From Cystobacter fuscus DSM 2262 (GTDB lineage: Bacteria; Myxococcota; Myxococcia; Myxococcales; Myxococcaceae), in contig NZ_ANAH02000023.1 in assembly GCF_000335475.2 (NCBI RefSeq), positions 1 to 64,000 of the forward strand: a DNA stretch of 64,000 nt, in the 5' to 3' direction. Position 1 is the stretch's first letter. Every line of letters starts with the position of its first letter. Of this stretch, positions 1 through 8,204 are shown piece by piece. The notes beneath the pieces were generated by a model. The model was not told the origin of the DNA and searched no databases. It saw only the letters and a list, made by a program, of their open reading frames with translations. Position numbers and translations under genes: made by a program.

Positions 1-302
1 CTGAGAGCGGGGCACGCAGACAAGAGGGTCCTCCAGGAACCTGGGAGGTGCTGACGACTCCACGTCGAAGTGGCCGGAGGGCAACCGGAAGAAAGCCCAG
101 GCCCGAGGGAGATGGGCGCCCGACTCCCGCGGGAGCGAAGGACGGGTGGCGGTGGTAGCGCGCTGGCGAAGGAAACGAAGCCGGGCGTGAAGGTCGTCAG
201 GAAGTCGGAGTGCCTCGTAGTACCGCTGAAGCAGGGGAACGCACCCGGGCGGACCCTGTGGAGGGAAGGGGGCACCGGAACATGGAACCGAGGGAGGGAA
301 AG

Positions 303-425
303 ATGGCGGGGACACCGAGCCCTACAACCGTCTCAACGAAACTCCAACGGATAGCGACGCTGGCGAGCAGCTCATCCAGCGCAGGGTGCGAGAAGGGGTG
401 TCACCGACTCGCAGCGAAACCATGA
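303..425 (+). pseudogene. Remnant of group II intron reverse transcriptase/maturase (N-terminus only)
   Basis: The ATG at 303 opens a frame whose first ~27 residues (start MAGTPSPTTVS, then KLQRIATL and a Ser-rich run) match what I recall of intron-encoded LtrA-type maturase N-termini. The match stops at about 383, where the sequence passes directly into the 3' ribozyme region. The frame then closes at 423-425. The palm motifs (including YADD), domain X and the endonuclease domain are all missing, so no reverse transcriptase can be made. The clean junction suggests one internal deletion rather than gradual decay. Confidence 0.6.
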
Positions 426-431
426 GCCGAG

Positions 432-505
432 GAGCCGGATGCGGGAATTCTGCACGTCCGGATCTGTGGGGGGCCGGGGTGGGCAACTGCCCCGGTCTAC
501 CCGAC
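432..505 (+). ncRNA. Group II intron domains V and VI
   Basis: Domain V is a 33-nt hairpin at about 432-464. Its outer arms GAGCCGGA and TCCGGATC pair, with the usual internal bulge and tetraloop region between them. The basal AGC triad is present, but its G faces A (G-U is usual), so the catalytic core may be slightly degenerate. Domain VI follows, with CCGGGG (474-479) pairing with CCCCGG (490-495). A probable branch-point adenosine lies at 499, about 6-7 nt before the likely 3' splice site near 505. Confidence 0.65.
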
Positions 506-552
506 AGGGGATGCGGCGCCGAAACGAGTTGTTTGACACCTTTCGCGGCGGG

Positions 553-1482
553 TCAAGCCGTGGGGGACTCCAACTGAGGGACTGACGGCTTTTCGCGCGG
601 CACGATCGCGCCAACCCGGAAGGCGGCGGTGACCGCGGTGAATACCAGGGTGAGCAGCGAGGCCACCACCGCCGATTCATAGACATCGGCCGTGACAAAA
701 GTGCGCCCGGCCACGGTCACGCTCCCCGCGGGCGCGAAGGCGAATTTGATCGGGTATTGGACCGCGCTCACGGCCCAGATGAAGCAAGGCAACAGCCAGT
801 AGCTCGCCCGGGTCACGGCCGCGCGGTTCGGGGGGAATCGGCTCTCGACCAGCGCGAAGAGCTGGAAGAACACCCAACCGGTGAACATCCAGCCCAGGAA
901 GTTCGTCAGAGGCACGCCGAAATAGCCGCTGGGAGAGCGGTAGGAAGCCCCCCCGAGGACGGTCGTGACAATCGGATCGAAGGTAAAGTCGTAGCCGGTG
1001 AGGATGAAGCTCGCGACCAGGGGCGTGGTGAAGCGATTGAATCCCCCGGTGTCGCAAGGGTGTTGTCGCACGAGGAGCCGGGCCAGGGTCCAGGCCAACC
1101 AGCCGAGAAACGCATAGCTGATCGCCACAAGGGGCGGCACGCCCAGCAACTTGAGACCCGTGGCGTTGTGCACGAAGAAGCCGAACGGGAAGCCCGTGGC
1201 GATGCTGCTCGCCTCGAGCACGAAGGCGACGGCCACGGCGAACACCAAGAAGAGTCCGGTCCCCCTCCAGCCGTTGGAAAGGGAGGCGTGGGTCACGACG
1301 AACAGCACGGTGCACAGGGCCTGCAGACCGAATGCGACTCCTCCGCCATCCGAGCCCGCCGGAACGGTCGACCCCAGGAAGAACAGGAGCCAGAGCGCCG
1401 CGAAAATCCAACACAGTCTCAGTCTAACCAGCGCCGGGTCTCGGCCGCCACCGCTCGTCCGCTGTTGTTCTTGCTCGTCCAT
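553..1482 (-). CDS. Carotenoid biosynthesis protein (CruF/DUF422 family)
   Basis: This is an integral membrane protein of 309 aa with about seven hydrophobic segments. It belongs to the carotenoid-synthesis family PF04240, which includes the CruF 1',2'-hydratases that add water across the terminal double bond of acyclic carotenoid ends. Family features visible are the GFPFGFFVHNATGLKLLGVP stretch (residues ~95-115) and the FDPIVTTVL region with a conserved Asp (~170). The length matches the family. The ATG at 1482 follows a purine-rich GAGG/AGGGG leader. No other carotenoid gene is adjacent, so substrate and step are inferred from the family only. The gene runs convergently into the group II intron remnant. 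Confidence 0.8.
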   Translation of the reverse strand: MDEQEQQRTSGGGRDPALVRLRLCWIFAALWLLFFLGSTVPAGSDGGGVAFGLQALCTVLFVVTHASLSNGWRGTGLFLVFAVAVAFVLEASSIATGFPFGFFVHNATGLKLLGVPPLVAISYAFLGWLAWTLARLLVRQHPCDTGGFNRFTTPLVASFILTGYDFTFDPIVTTVLGGASYRSPSGYFGVPLTNFLGWMFTGWVFFQLFALVESRFPPNRAAVTRASYWLLPCFIWAVSAVQYPIKFAFAPAGSVTVAGRTFVTADVYESAVVASLLTLVFTAVTAAFRVGAIVPREKPSVPQLESPTA

Positions 1483-1592
1483 CGTTTTCCCCTACCTCGA
1501 GGAGACGCCTGGCAAGACCGCTTCCTCGCCAGGGGGTTCTGACTGCATGATTGGCCTTGTAGGGCCGGTGCCGAAGACGGGCGTTGGCCGCG

Positions 1593-2813
1593 CTACTGCG
1601 CGACGATGTCGATTGTCTTCGTTTGGAGGTCCCTGTCGCGCATCACTTTCCTGACGAGCGGGCCCACCACGCGATTGCTCATGAGGCGGATGCCCACCGC
1701 GCGAACGACCCGCTGCGCCTCGTTGGCGGGAGTGAAGAGCTGCCTCGACTTCAGCGAGTCGCGCTGCATGTTCTCGACGAACGGGCGCAGCTTCGCCTCC
1801 CACTGCGACAGCGCTCGTTCCAGGTCGTCCGGGTGCTTCTCCAGCATGTTGCCCAGCAGCTCTCCCCCGGCCAGACCGGTCGACACGCCCATGCCCGAGT
1901 ACAGGGTCAAGCACCACGCGGAGTCGCCCACCAGCACGACCCGCCCCTTGTGCCAGCTCGGCATGCGGACATGGTTGGTCGAGTCGAACAGACGCTCGTC
2001 CGCGGCCTCGAACTCATTGAGCAGATGGCTCAGCACCGACCCCGGCTTTTCCGGGCCGTACGCCTTGCGCAGCGAGTCGATGGGACGGCCGCGGAACTGC
2101 GCGGCCACGTCCTCGACGCGGTAGGAGAAGAGCAGGGTGGGGTTGTGGTTCGCGAAGGGAAACACCCACGCCGACCGTCCCGCCTCGGCCAGGACCAGCC
2201 CTTCGTGCGTGGCGTAGCCCTGCACGGGATTGCGTAGGACGCAGGCGGCGATCATGTAGTTGAGCGGGTGGAGGAAGTCCTCGTGCGGACCAAAGACGAG
2301 CTGCCGGACGGTCGAGCGCATGCCGTCCGCGCCCACCACGAGGTCGAAGCGTTCGGTCGTGCTCGTCCCGCTCGTCTTGTGGGTCAGCGTGACGTCCACC
2401 CCGCGCTCGTCCTGCTCGATGCGGGTGGGGACCGTCGCGAAGCGGACCTCCACCTCCTTGGGCAACGCATCGAACAAGGAATTCTCCACGTCACCGCGCA
2501 GCAGCGGGAGCGGCGCGCCGGGCGCGTCCACGAAGGACATGCCCTTGGTCCGATGATTGGCCCGGTCAATCTCGTAGGTCGCCATCATCGGGGAGTTGCG
2601 ATCGACCAGGGTGTCCAGCACCCCGAGCCGACTGGCCGACGCCTTGCCGGTACCGAACAGGCCAATGAAGTAGCCGCCCTTGCGGCGCTCGGGTGCCCGC
2701 TCGATGAGCACGGGCTCCCAGCCGAGCTTGTGAAGCCGGATGGCCGTGGCGATGCCGCTGATGCCGAGTCCAACAACCAGGACGCGACGACGAGGTGTCG
2801 TGGAGTTCGTCAT
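1593..2813 (-). CDS. FAD-dependent monooxygenase
   Basis: This is a 406-aa flavoprotein of the aromatic hydroxylase (PHBH-like) class. The N-terminal Rossmann motif is VVGLGISGIATAIRL, followed by an acidic residue at the end of strand 2 (VLIERAP). The second FAD motif, VLVGDSAWCLTLYSGMGVS, is in the C-terminal third. Such enzymes hydroxylate aromatic or polyketide substrates using NAD(P)H and O2; the substrate cannot be read here. I chose the ATG at 2813, directly before the Rossmann strand; a GTG at 2849 would add 12 unlikely residues. An AraC-family regulator gene lies immediately upstream on the same strand and may control it. Confidence 0.8.
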   Translation of the reverse strand: MTNSTTPRRRVLVVGLGISGIATAIRLHKLGWEPVLIERAPERRKGGYFIGLFGTGKASASRLGVLDTLVDRNSPMMATYEIDRANHRTKGMSFVDAPGAPLPLLRGDVENSLFDALPKEVEVRFATVPTRIEQDERGVDVTLTHKTSGTSTTERFDLVVGADGMRSTVRQLVFGPHEDFLHPLNYMIAACVLRNPVQGYATHEGLVLAEAGRSAWVFPFANHNPTLLFSYRVEDVAAQFRGRPIDSLRKAYGPEKPGSVLSHLLNEFEAADERLFDSTNHVRMPSWHKGRVVLVGDSAWCLTLYSGMGVSTGLAGGELLGNMLEKHPDDLERALSQWEAKLRPFVENMQRDSLKSRQLFTPANEAQRVVRAVGIRLMSNRVVGPLVRKVMRDRDLQTKTIDIVAQ

Positions 2814-2888
2814 GATGTCCAGACAGTAAAGAGCGGCGGCACTCGTCACCAGAGCGCGGCTTGGGGCGGAAATCGGCTTGGATTGGGG

Positions 2889-3788
2889 TCAGCGGCGGTG
2901 CTGCTCTCGCCAGGCCCGGGGGGTCCTGGCGTGGACGCGCCGGAAGGTGCGGATGAAATGGGTGACGTCGGTGTAGCCCACCTGGCCCGCGATGCTCTCG
3001 ACACTGGCTTCCGTGTCCAGCAGGCGCCGCCGGGCCTCGACCATGCGGTGCTCGCGCAGCCAGTCACCCACCGTCAGCCCCGTCTCCTTGCGGATGACGT
3101 TGGCCAGGTGCGAGGGCGTGCACCCCACCGCCGCCGCGACGTCCTGGAGCGAGAGGGGCCGCAAGCAGTGCGCCTCGATGAAGGCGAGCGCATCGTGCAC
3201 GAGCCCGCCGCTCATGGCCGGCGCGAGAGGCGCGTGCTCCTGCAACTCGCGCAGGAGCTCCGTGACCAGCAGGACGAACCAGGCGTACGTCGCGTTCTCC
3301 GCGCCCCACCGGGCTTCTCGCAGCTCGGCCTCCAGCTCGGCCACCCGGTGCACGATTCGCTCCCACCGCGCTTGTCCGGGCCGCAGCCGGAGCAGTCCCC
3401 GGACGAAGAGGCTTTGAGCGGGAGTGGGCTTCACCGCTCCACGGTTTCGAGGCGGTTCTGGCAACCACTCCGGTCCGAGCGAGCGGAGCAGCAGCGGTTC
3501 GAAGCCCACGAGCCATCCCTCGAGGTTGCCCATCTCGAGGGGCTGGTGCTCCATGCCCGGGGGGACGAGGTGGATGTCCCCCTCATGGACCTCGAGCGGC
3601 TCCAGGAGACGGGCTCGCCCCCTTCCCGCCGTCAACACGAAGATCATGAAGAAGGTCGAGACGAGTGGCCCGGGCGGAATCACGGGCCGCTGCCCTGGAA
3701 TGCGAATGACACGCAAGGGCAGGCCGCCGGCGCCCATCGCGTCCAGGGTGAGGAGATGGGGAGGCGAGTGCTGAGGCGTGCGACGCAT
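2889..3788 (-). CDS. AraC family transcriptional regulator
   Basis: This 299-aa protein has an N-terminal cupin-like sensor domain (~20-160) and a C-terminal AraC/XylS DNA-binding domain (~205-295). The two helix-turn-helix units are LQDVAAAVGCTPSHLANVIRK and the VESIAGQVGYTDVTHFIRTF segment, followed by the family signature R-x-P-R-x-W-R at the end. It starts 3 bp after the CAP-lipoprotein stop and ends 75 bp before the FAD monooxygenase start, so the three may share a transcript. The likely target is the adjacent monooxygenase operon; the ligand is unknown. Confidence 0.88.
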   Translation of the reverse strand: MRRTPQHSPPHLLTLDAMGAGGLPLRVIRIPGQRPVIPPGPLVSTFFMIFVLTAGRGRARLLEPLEVHEGDIHLVPPGMEHQPLEMGNLEGWLVGFEPLLLRSLGPEWLPEPPRNRGAVKPTPAQSLFVRGLLRLRPGQARWERIVHRVAELEAELREARWGAENATYAWFVLLVTELLRELQEHAPLAPAMSGGLVHDALAFIEAHCLRPLSLQDVAAAVGCTPSHLANVIRKETGLTVGDWLREHRMVEARRRLLDTEASVESIAGQVGYTDVTHFIRTFRRVHARTPRAWREQHRR

Positions 3789-3791
3789 CCG

Positions 3792-4862
3792 CTAGGGGCA
3801 GTTCACCGGCTGCACGGTGTAGCGGATGGGGTTGGTCAGTCCCGGCGCGGTGATGGTCACCGCATAGGTATGGCCCGCCTGTGTGGTCCAGCCCTGGGGG
3901 TTGAAGCGGATGGCGTAGGCGGAGCCGTAGTTCGCGAGCAACTGCGTCACGGTGACCGGAGCGGGCTGCCCGTTGTCCGTGACGGTGACCTGCGCGCTCG
4001 CGAGGTTGGCGCTGGACGCGTAGGTCTGTACGGACCACCCGGTGACATCGACCGAGCTCTTCCCCGGGATGTGGATGGCACCGAGGGGGACGGGGCCCGG
4101 CGGTGGCCAGGCGGTCCAGGCGCGGTTGGCACTCCCGCTGCCGCCGATGACCCAGTGGCACGAGCCTCCTGTCGTTCCTCCAATCCCCACCGACCCGAGC
4201 TGATTGGAGAGGAACCAGCGGCGATGGCCGAGCGTGGTCGCGTTGCCGGAGTCCGACATGTACAGGTCGATGCAGCCCACGGCCCGGCCCGAGCAGATGT
4301 TGCTCTTGCCAGCGGCCTCCGCGCCACCGGAGGTGTAGCAGCTCCAGCTGGAGGGCGGACTGTGATTCAGGCTGTTGTTGGCGTCCATCATGAGCGCGCA
4401 CTCCTGGGCCTTCTGATTGCGCGTCGCATCGGTGGTCACCGCGGGCAGCTCGGCGAGGAAGCGGTAGAGGTTGATGAGCCGCAGCGAGTTGGCGCGGGCG
4501 CTCGCCCCCAGGTCGCCCGCGATGCACCCGTTCACGGCTCCGCTCCAGGTGCCCTCGGAGAGGTCCGCGCGGTCACACTTCCAGCGCAGACACACCTGGG
4601 TGGCGCGATCGCCGGTGATGTTCGAGCAGGAGGGGGGGGAGCCCGCATCCGGAATCCCCGCGTCCGGCCCCGCATCCGGAAGCTGTGAGCCCGGCCCCGC
4701 ATCCTGAAGCTGCGAGCCCGGCTCCGCGTTTCCGGGCGCGTTGACTCCGCTGTCCACCTCGTCTCCTTCTCGGACTTCCCCCACGCAGGCGGAGGACTGC
4801 ACCGCGGTGGCGGCGACGAGGCACAACATCCGGAACGGGCCCAGGCTTGAGAGGTGGCGCAT
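3792..4862 (-). CDS. CAP (SCP/PR1)-domain lipoprotein
   Basis: This 356-aa secreted protein has a signal peptide with a Cys at residue 26 (QSSAC) suggesting lipidation. A low-complexity linker follows, with repeated Gly-Pro-Asp-Ala-Gly-type units (~45-80). The CAP domain (~115-260) shows the LINLYR helix, the NHSPP region with the family His, and the LGHRRWFLSN motif. The C-terminal ~90 residues look like an Ig-like beta domain. CAP proteins are extracellular, with lipid-binding or protease-like roles; no specific activity is claimed. It is divergent from the secreted protein at 4937, with a 74-bp shared upstream region. Confidence 0.8.
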   Translation of the reverse strand: MRHLSSLGPFRMLCLVAATAVQSSACVGEVREGDEVDSGVNAPGNAEPGSQLQDAGPGSQLPDAGPDAGIPDAGSPPSCSNITGDRATQVCLRWKCDRADLSEGTWSGAVNGCIAGDLGASARANSLRLINLYRFLAELPAVTTDATRNQKAQECALMMDANNSLNHSPPSSWSCYTSGGAEAAGKSNICSGRAVGCIDLYMSDSGNATTLGHRRWFLSNQLGSVGIGGTTGGSCHWVIGGSGSANRAWTAWPPPGPVPLGAIHIPGKSSVDVTGWSVQTYASSANLASAQVTVTDNGQPAPVTVTQLLANYGSAYAIRFNPQGWTTQAGHTYAVTITAPGLTNPIRYTVQPVNCP

Positions 4863-4936
4863 GGGGTCAGGATATTCGATCTCCGGCTCGGGTCCCGCGT
4901 TTCGAATCCTTTGACACCTTCCCGGGGGGGTAGAAC

Positions 4937-6250
4937 ATGGGCGCCATGTCTCTCGTTCTGCCCTCGTTGCTGTGGACGCTCCTGGGCGCGGCGCCCACGG
5001 CGTCCGATCCGCTGTGCGCCGGACGCGCGCCCTGCCAGGTCGTCGAGACGCTCCATGGAGGCAAGGATGCCCGGGGCCAGCCCCTGCGCGTGGTGCGCCT
5101 GGACCTCGGGTGGTTCTCCTCCGACGATGCCCCCGAGGAGAAGGGCCGCAAGTTCGGCGCGGGCCGCCGCGCCAAGGGCAGCCTCGTGGAGGATGACTGC
5201 GCGGCCTCCGAGTGGTGGTTGGTCTCGCCGGACACTTCCCAGCTCCTGCTCGCGGTGTGCAACGACGGCTACGGCAGCGCTCAGAAGGGCGAGGACGTGG
5301 TGAAGGTGAAGAACGGCCTGTTCTCCCACGTGCAGTCGGGGGGCGACAGTCAGCGCTGGCTCCACACCCGCGTGTGGCGGCTGTCGCCGCTGGAGCGGGT
5401 GCGCGAGGGGCACGTGAACTTCCTCATGGGCCAGGACGACGTGGAGGATCGGACCGCGTGGGACTTCAGCACGCTCCAGGGCAGCCGATTCCTCGGGCCC
5501 GAGACCTGCCAGGATGGCCCGTTCGCGCCCAACAAGCGCACGCTGCCCTATCTGCCCCGGGTGCCCCTGGATGCGGCCTACGTGGACGAGGGGTGGAAGC
5601 GGGTGGGGCTGGGCACCTGCGCGTTGCAGGCGAAGAACGTGACGCTCGGCAAGCTCAAGGGCGCGCGGGACGCTTCGCTCAAGGCGCTGCTGGTGGCGCC
5701 GGGCACGTTGATCCTCGAGGTGCGCGACAACCTGTGGGTGGGCACGGGCGGCAAGACGTGGCGCGAGGAGGACCACCTGGAACTGTGGCTGGGCGCGAAA
5801 TCCCCGGAGGCGCTGACGGGGTGTGGCAAGCCCGAGGCCGATGAGCGGCTGGTGCAATGGGGCATCAGCATCACCACGGGACTGGTGTTCCCGGGGTATG
5901 GGCCGCCGCGTGGGGAACTGGGAGTGGAGCGGGTGGAGTTGCGCGGGAAGTCCGGTGAACTCGAGGGCTACCGGCTCAAGCTGACGCTGCCCGGGCGCTT
6001 CGCGGGCATCGGCATCGCCTATAACGACAGCGACGAGAGCGGGAAGCCGGAGCGGACGCTGGCCACCAGTCCGTTGAAGTTCTCGCGGCCGGAGACGCTC
6101 AACATCGTGCGAGACGTCCCCCGTGCGGAGGGCACCTGCGTGGTGCGGGGCCAGGCGTTGGAGGTGGTCGTCGCGCCCCCTCGGCTCCAGGGGCTGGAGG
6201 TCGCCGTGCTACCCTCGGGTCCGTCACCGTCCGTTGCTCATGGGCGATGA
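4937..6250 (+). CDS. Secreted protein of unknown function
   Basis: This 437-aa protein has an N-terminal signal peptide (hydrophobic to about residue 20). The mature part has about six cysteines and a beta-rich appearance. The region ~255-300 (LILEVRDNLWVG…WREEDHLELWLG) resembles the carbohydrate-binding CBM9-like fold seen in myxobacterial secreted proteins, but the match is weak. No catalytic motif is recognised. The ATG at 4937 follows a GGGGGG stretch at a reasonable distance; ATG 4946 is an alternative. The 3' end overlaps the convergent HAD gene by 27 bp. Confidence 0.6.
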   Translation: MGAMSLVLPSLLWTLLGAAPTASDPLCAGRAPCQVVETLHGGKDARGQPLRVVRLDLGWFSSDDAPEEKGRKFGAGRRAKGSLVEDDCAASEWWLVSPDTSQLLLAVCNDGYGSAQKGEDVVKVKNGLFSHVQSGGDSQRWLHTRVWRLSPLERVREGHVNFLMGQDDVEDRTAWDFSTLQGSRFLGPETCQDGPFAPNKRTLPYLPRVPLDAAYVDEGWKRVGLGTCALQAKNVTLGKLKGARDASLKALLVAPGTLILEVRDNLWVGTGGKTWREEDHLELWLGAKSPEALTGCGKPEADERLVQWGISITTGLVFPGYGPPRGELGVERVELRGKSGELEGYRLKLTLPGRFAGIGIAYNDSDESGKPERTLATSPLKFSRPETLNIVRDVPRAEGTCVVRGQALEVVVAPPRLQGLEVAVLPSGPSPSVAHGR

Positions 6251-6907
6251 AGGAGGGCACATGCCGCGCGTCTCGAGCCACCGCAGGAACCTGGCCAGGT
6301 CCTCCACATGGAACGACGCGGAGGCCGCGGCCTGCTTCCGCCCCCGCAGGATTTGTACGGTCGGTATTCCCAGTTTGTTCCCGGCGTCTATCTCCGAATG
6401 GGGATTGTCTCCCAGAACGACGACCTCCTCTGGTCTCAATCGACAGGCTTCGAGGAACTCGCGGAAGATCGCCTGCTTCCCTTTGCGCTCGGGCTCACCG
6501 AGGGCATCGACGATGATGCGGTCGAAGTAATGAGCAATCCCAAGACATTCTATCTTGCTCTCTTGCAGGCGCCGGAATCCCGTCGTGACGAGGATGCGCA
6601 ACCCGGGGACCTGTTCGATGATTTGAATGTCAGGATAGGGCATCAGCTCGCAGTTCAAGCGAAATCCCGCGAACAGACCTCCGAGCCTGTCCAGGACTTC
6701 CGCCGAGAGACCATGGAGCCTGGCGATCTCGTCGAGAGGACGATCCCATACCTGCTCCATGATGTCGGCGATCCGCGCGGCCTTCAATTCACCGCAACCC
6801 TCGAGAACTTCCCGCAGCGCGGTGAGCATCGGTCTGGCCGCTTCTTCGGGAACGCTCCGCGCCGGAAACAGCGTGTCGTCCAGGTCGTAGATGACTGCTT
6901 TCAACAT
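6224..6907 (-). CDS. HAD-superfamily hydrolase
   Basis: This 227-aa protein is a haloacid-dehalogenase-type phosphatase. Motif I, YDLDDTLF, holds the nucleophilic Asp near residue 8. Motif II is ILVTTGF, the Lys of motif III lies in the GEPERKGK segment, and motif IV is VVLGDNPHSEIDAGNKLG. A helical cap (residues ~20-85) lies between motifs I and II. The substrate is unknown; the family includes phosphoglycolate-type and nucleotidase enzymes. The start at 6907 sits right before motif I. The C-terminus overlaps the convergent secreted-protein gene by 27 bp. Confidence 0.82.
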   Translation of the reverse strand: MLKAVIYDLDDTLFPARSVPEEAARPMLTALREVLEGCGELKAARIADIMEQVWDRPLDEIARLHGLSAEVLDRLGGLFAGFRLNCELMPYPDIQIIEQVPGLRILVTTGFRRLQESKIECLGIAHYFDRIIVDALGEPERKGKQAIFREFLEACRLRPEEVVVLGDNPHSEIDAGNKLGIPTVQILRGRKQAAASASFHVEDLARFLRWLETRGMCPPSSPMSNGR

Positions 6908-6990
6908 GGGGTCGGTTCCGCGGAGAGGGTGTCTGAGGACTCGAGCTTCGACACCCCTCTCGAGCGAGCTGGGCGGAGGCGCGCGCGGGA

Positions 6991-7491
6991 CTACCCGGCC
7001 TGCGAGCACCCATTCAAATCCACGTCGCTGTACACGCCCTTGTTGAACATATAGGCTTCGATGAAGTCATGGTGACGGCTCACGAGCCGGTTGATATACA
7101 ACTCGAGCCCCTCGGACGGCGTCCCCTTGACACCCAGGGCCACGGCTTCGAAGGAGAAGTCACCGGTTTGTGGACTGTTCACCACGGAAACCAGCCCATA
7201 GGTGAAGTGACAGCCTCCCACGACGTTCGACCCGGACACGCGCACACGCGAGCCATCCGGGCACTCCGCGGGCAGGTATCCCGCTGCGAGCAAATCCGTC
7301 AGATTGACCGCGTAGGCATTGTTCTGCGCCAGGATGGACTGTTGCTTCTCGACCAGCGCTTTCAACTCACGAATGGCTTCGCATTCGAGGCTCCCGGTAT
7401 TGAACGAGGGGTCCTCTGCTAGTGCGGGAAGCGCCCACGAGAAGGACAAACCGACGGCCACGGAGAACGAGCGCATTGTACGACTTCGCAT
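6991..7491 (-). CDS. Secreted small protein, unknown function
   Basis: This 166-aa protein has a clear Sec signal peptide ending at ALA-ED (about residue 25). The mature region has a helix (residues ~38-55) and then a Cys-containing globular part with the LLAAGYLPAECPDG segment. This recalls the periplasmic half of type IV pilins, but no pilin signal or long N-terminal helix is present. A GGAGG six bases before the ATG at 7491 fixes the start. The upstream spacer is unusually AT-rich for this genome. It precedes the HAD gene by 83 bp on the same strand. Confidence 0.6.
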   Translation of the reverse strand: MRSRTMRSFSVAVGLSFSWALPALAEDPSFNTGSLECEAIRELKALVEKQQSILAQNNAYAVNLTDLLAAGYLPAECPDGSRVRVSGSNVVGGCHFTYGLVSVVNSPQTGDFSFEAVALGVKGTPSEGLELYINRLVSRHHDFIEAYMFNKGVYSDVDLNGCSQAG

Positions 7492-7606
7492 GGAGTTCCT
7501 CCCTTTTTGCTCTTAAGGGTATTACTGCCATCCCCGCGACGCTGCCATCCCCCAATCCCGCGAGGCGGCTCTCCCCCATCCGAGGGAGGAGGTGGAACCC
7601 GGACGG

Positions 7607-8062
7607 TCAGGATCGTGCCAGGCAGGCCTCTTCGTAGTCCCAGCGGTCCTGCTCGCGGCCTGTATTCAACACCCGTTTCAATTCATCCCATGAGACGGAG
7701 GGCGGCACATCGATGGCAATCAGACCTCGAAGGTGGCTCTGTTCCGTCAAACAGCCCAGTTGCTTGAATGTTTCACGCACTTCGGGAACTTCGTCGTGAT
7801 TGTACACGACGACACGGAACGTGCTGTGTCCCGAGGGGTGGACGACCTCCTTGTAGAGAAGCTGCCCCGCCTCCAGCTCCGCCCGGACAACGTCCTCCAC
7901 GGCAATGCCCGTCGCGAAGAAGGGAATGTTGTCGAGCTTGTAGAGATTTTCATCCATCGTGATGGCCCAGAGCGTTTCCGCACTGACGGGAGGATACCCA
8001 TCCTCATCCTGCTCGAGACGGAAGAGGATCTTGACGTGTTGAGCGGTTGATGTCCCTGTCAT
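7607..8062 (-). CDS. DUF4265 protein, possible immunity protein
   Basis: This 151-aa acidic cytosolic protein matches DUF4265: an early KILFRLEQDEDGYPP segment, ETLWA, then a C-terminal alpha/beta part (RGLIAIDVPPSVSWDELKRVL). No catalytic motif is visible. Immediately upstream on the same strand (8075-8179) lies the C-terminal tail of an HNH nuclease, ending 12 bp before this start. Small acidic proteins directly downstream of nuclease toxins are usually cognate immunity proteins, so that role is inferred here. If right, this gene is an orphan antitoxin left after loss of most of its toxin. Confidence 0.7.
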   Translation of the reverse strand: MTGTSTAQHVKILFRLEQDEDGYPPVSAETLWAITMDENLYKLDNIPFFATGIAVEDVVRAELEAGQLLYKEVVHPSGHSTFRVVVYNHDEVPEVRETFKQLGCLTEQSHLRGLIAIDVPPSVSWDELKRVLNTGREQDRWDYEEACLARS

Positions 8063-8074
8063 GATGTATGTGGC

Positions 8075-8179
8075 TCACGGCTCTTTGTCGCTCTTCTTGA
8101 TATTGCAATCCCTGCAGAGGACCTGGCCGTTATCTGGCGCGCCTTCGCCTCCCTTTGCTATTGCGGCACCGTGTTGACC
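8075..8179 (-). pseudogene. C-terminal fragment of an HNH endonuclease (toxin remnant)
   Basis: Reading the minus strand from 8179 to the TGA at 8075 gives about 34 codons with a recognisable HNH ending: HGAAIAKGGEGAPDNGQVL, then CRDCN and KKSDKEP. GG-x(3-5)-NGQ-(hydrophobic)2-CR-x-CN is the second half of the HNH zinc/metal finger in many bacterial and polymorphic-toxin nucleases. There is no upstream start or first half; the frame becomes the 3' end of the DUF2381 gene within 25 bp. The stop lies 12 bp before the DUF4265 gene. It is too short to be a working gene. Confidence 0.6.
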
Positions 8180-8204
8180 CCTGCGCAGGGGCCATCTGCG
8201 CCTA

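Larger units (their letters stand above)
1..505 (+). mobile_element. Group II intron, 3' part, with the maturase deleted
   Basis: This is a group II intron remnant that begins left of the window. It has the G/A-rich, highly structured domain I-IV leader typical of bacterial introns. After this comes the start of a maturase frame, a junction near 383, and then the 3' end with domains V and VI. A complete intron of this type carries about 1.5 kb of reverse transcriptase between the leader and domain V; here only about 27 codons remain. The intron ends around 505 (…CCGAC), 47 bp from the 3' end of the oppositely oriented carotenoid gene. The ribozyme parts may still fold, but mobility would need a maturase from another locus. 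Identification rests on motif recognition from memory of the family. The 5' end and the insertion site cannot be seen. Confidence 0.75.

Noticed and set aside
2268-4688. 806-codon open frame on the plus strand
   Set aside because: It spans the FAD monooxygenase, AraC and CAP genes in antisense, which all have clear family motifs on the other strand.
4911-4936. TTGACA and TAGAAC as a sigma-70 promoter before 4937
   Set aside because: The spacer is only 14 bp and the -10 would touch the start codon.
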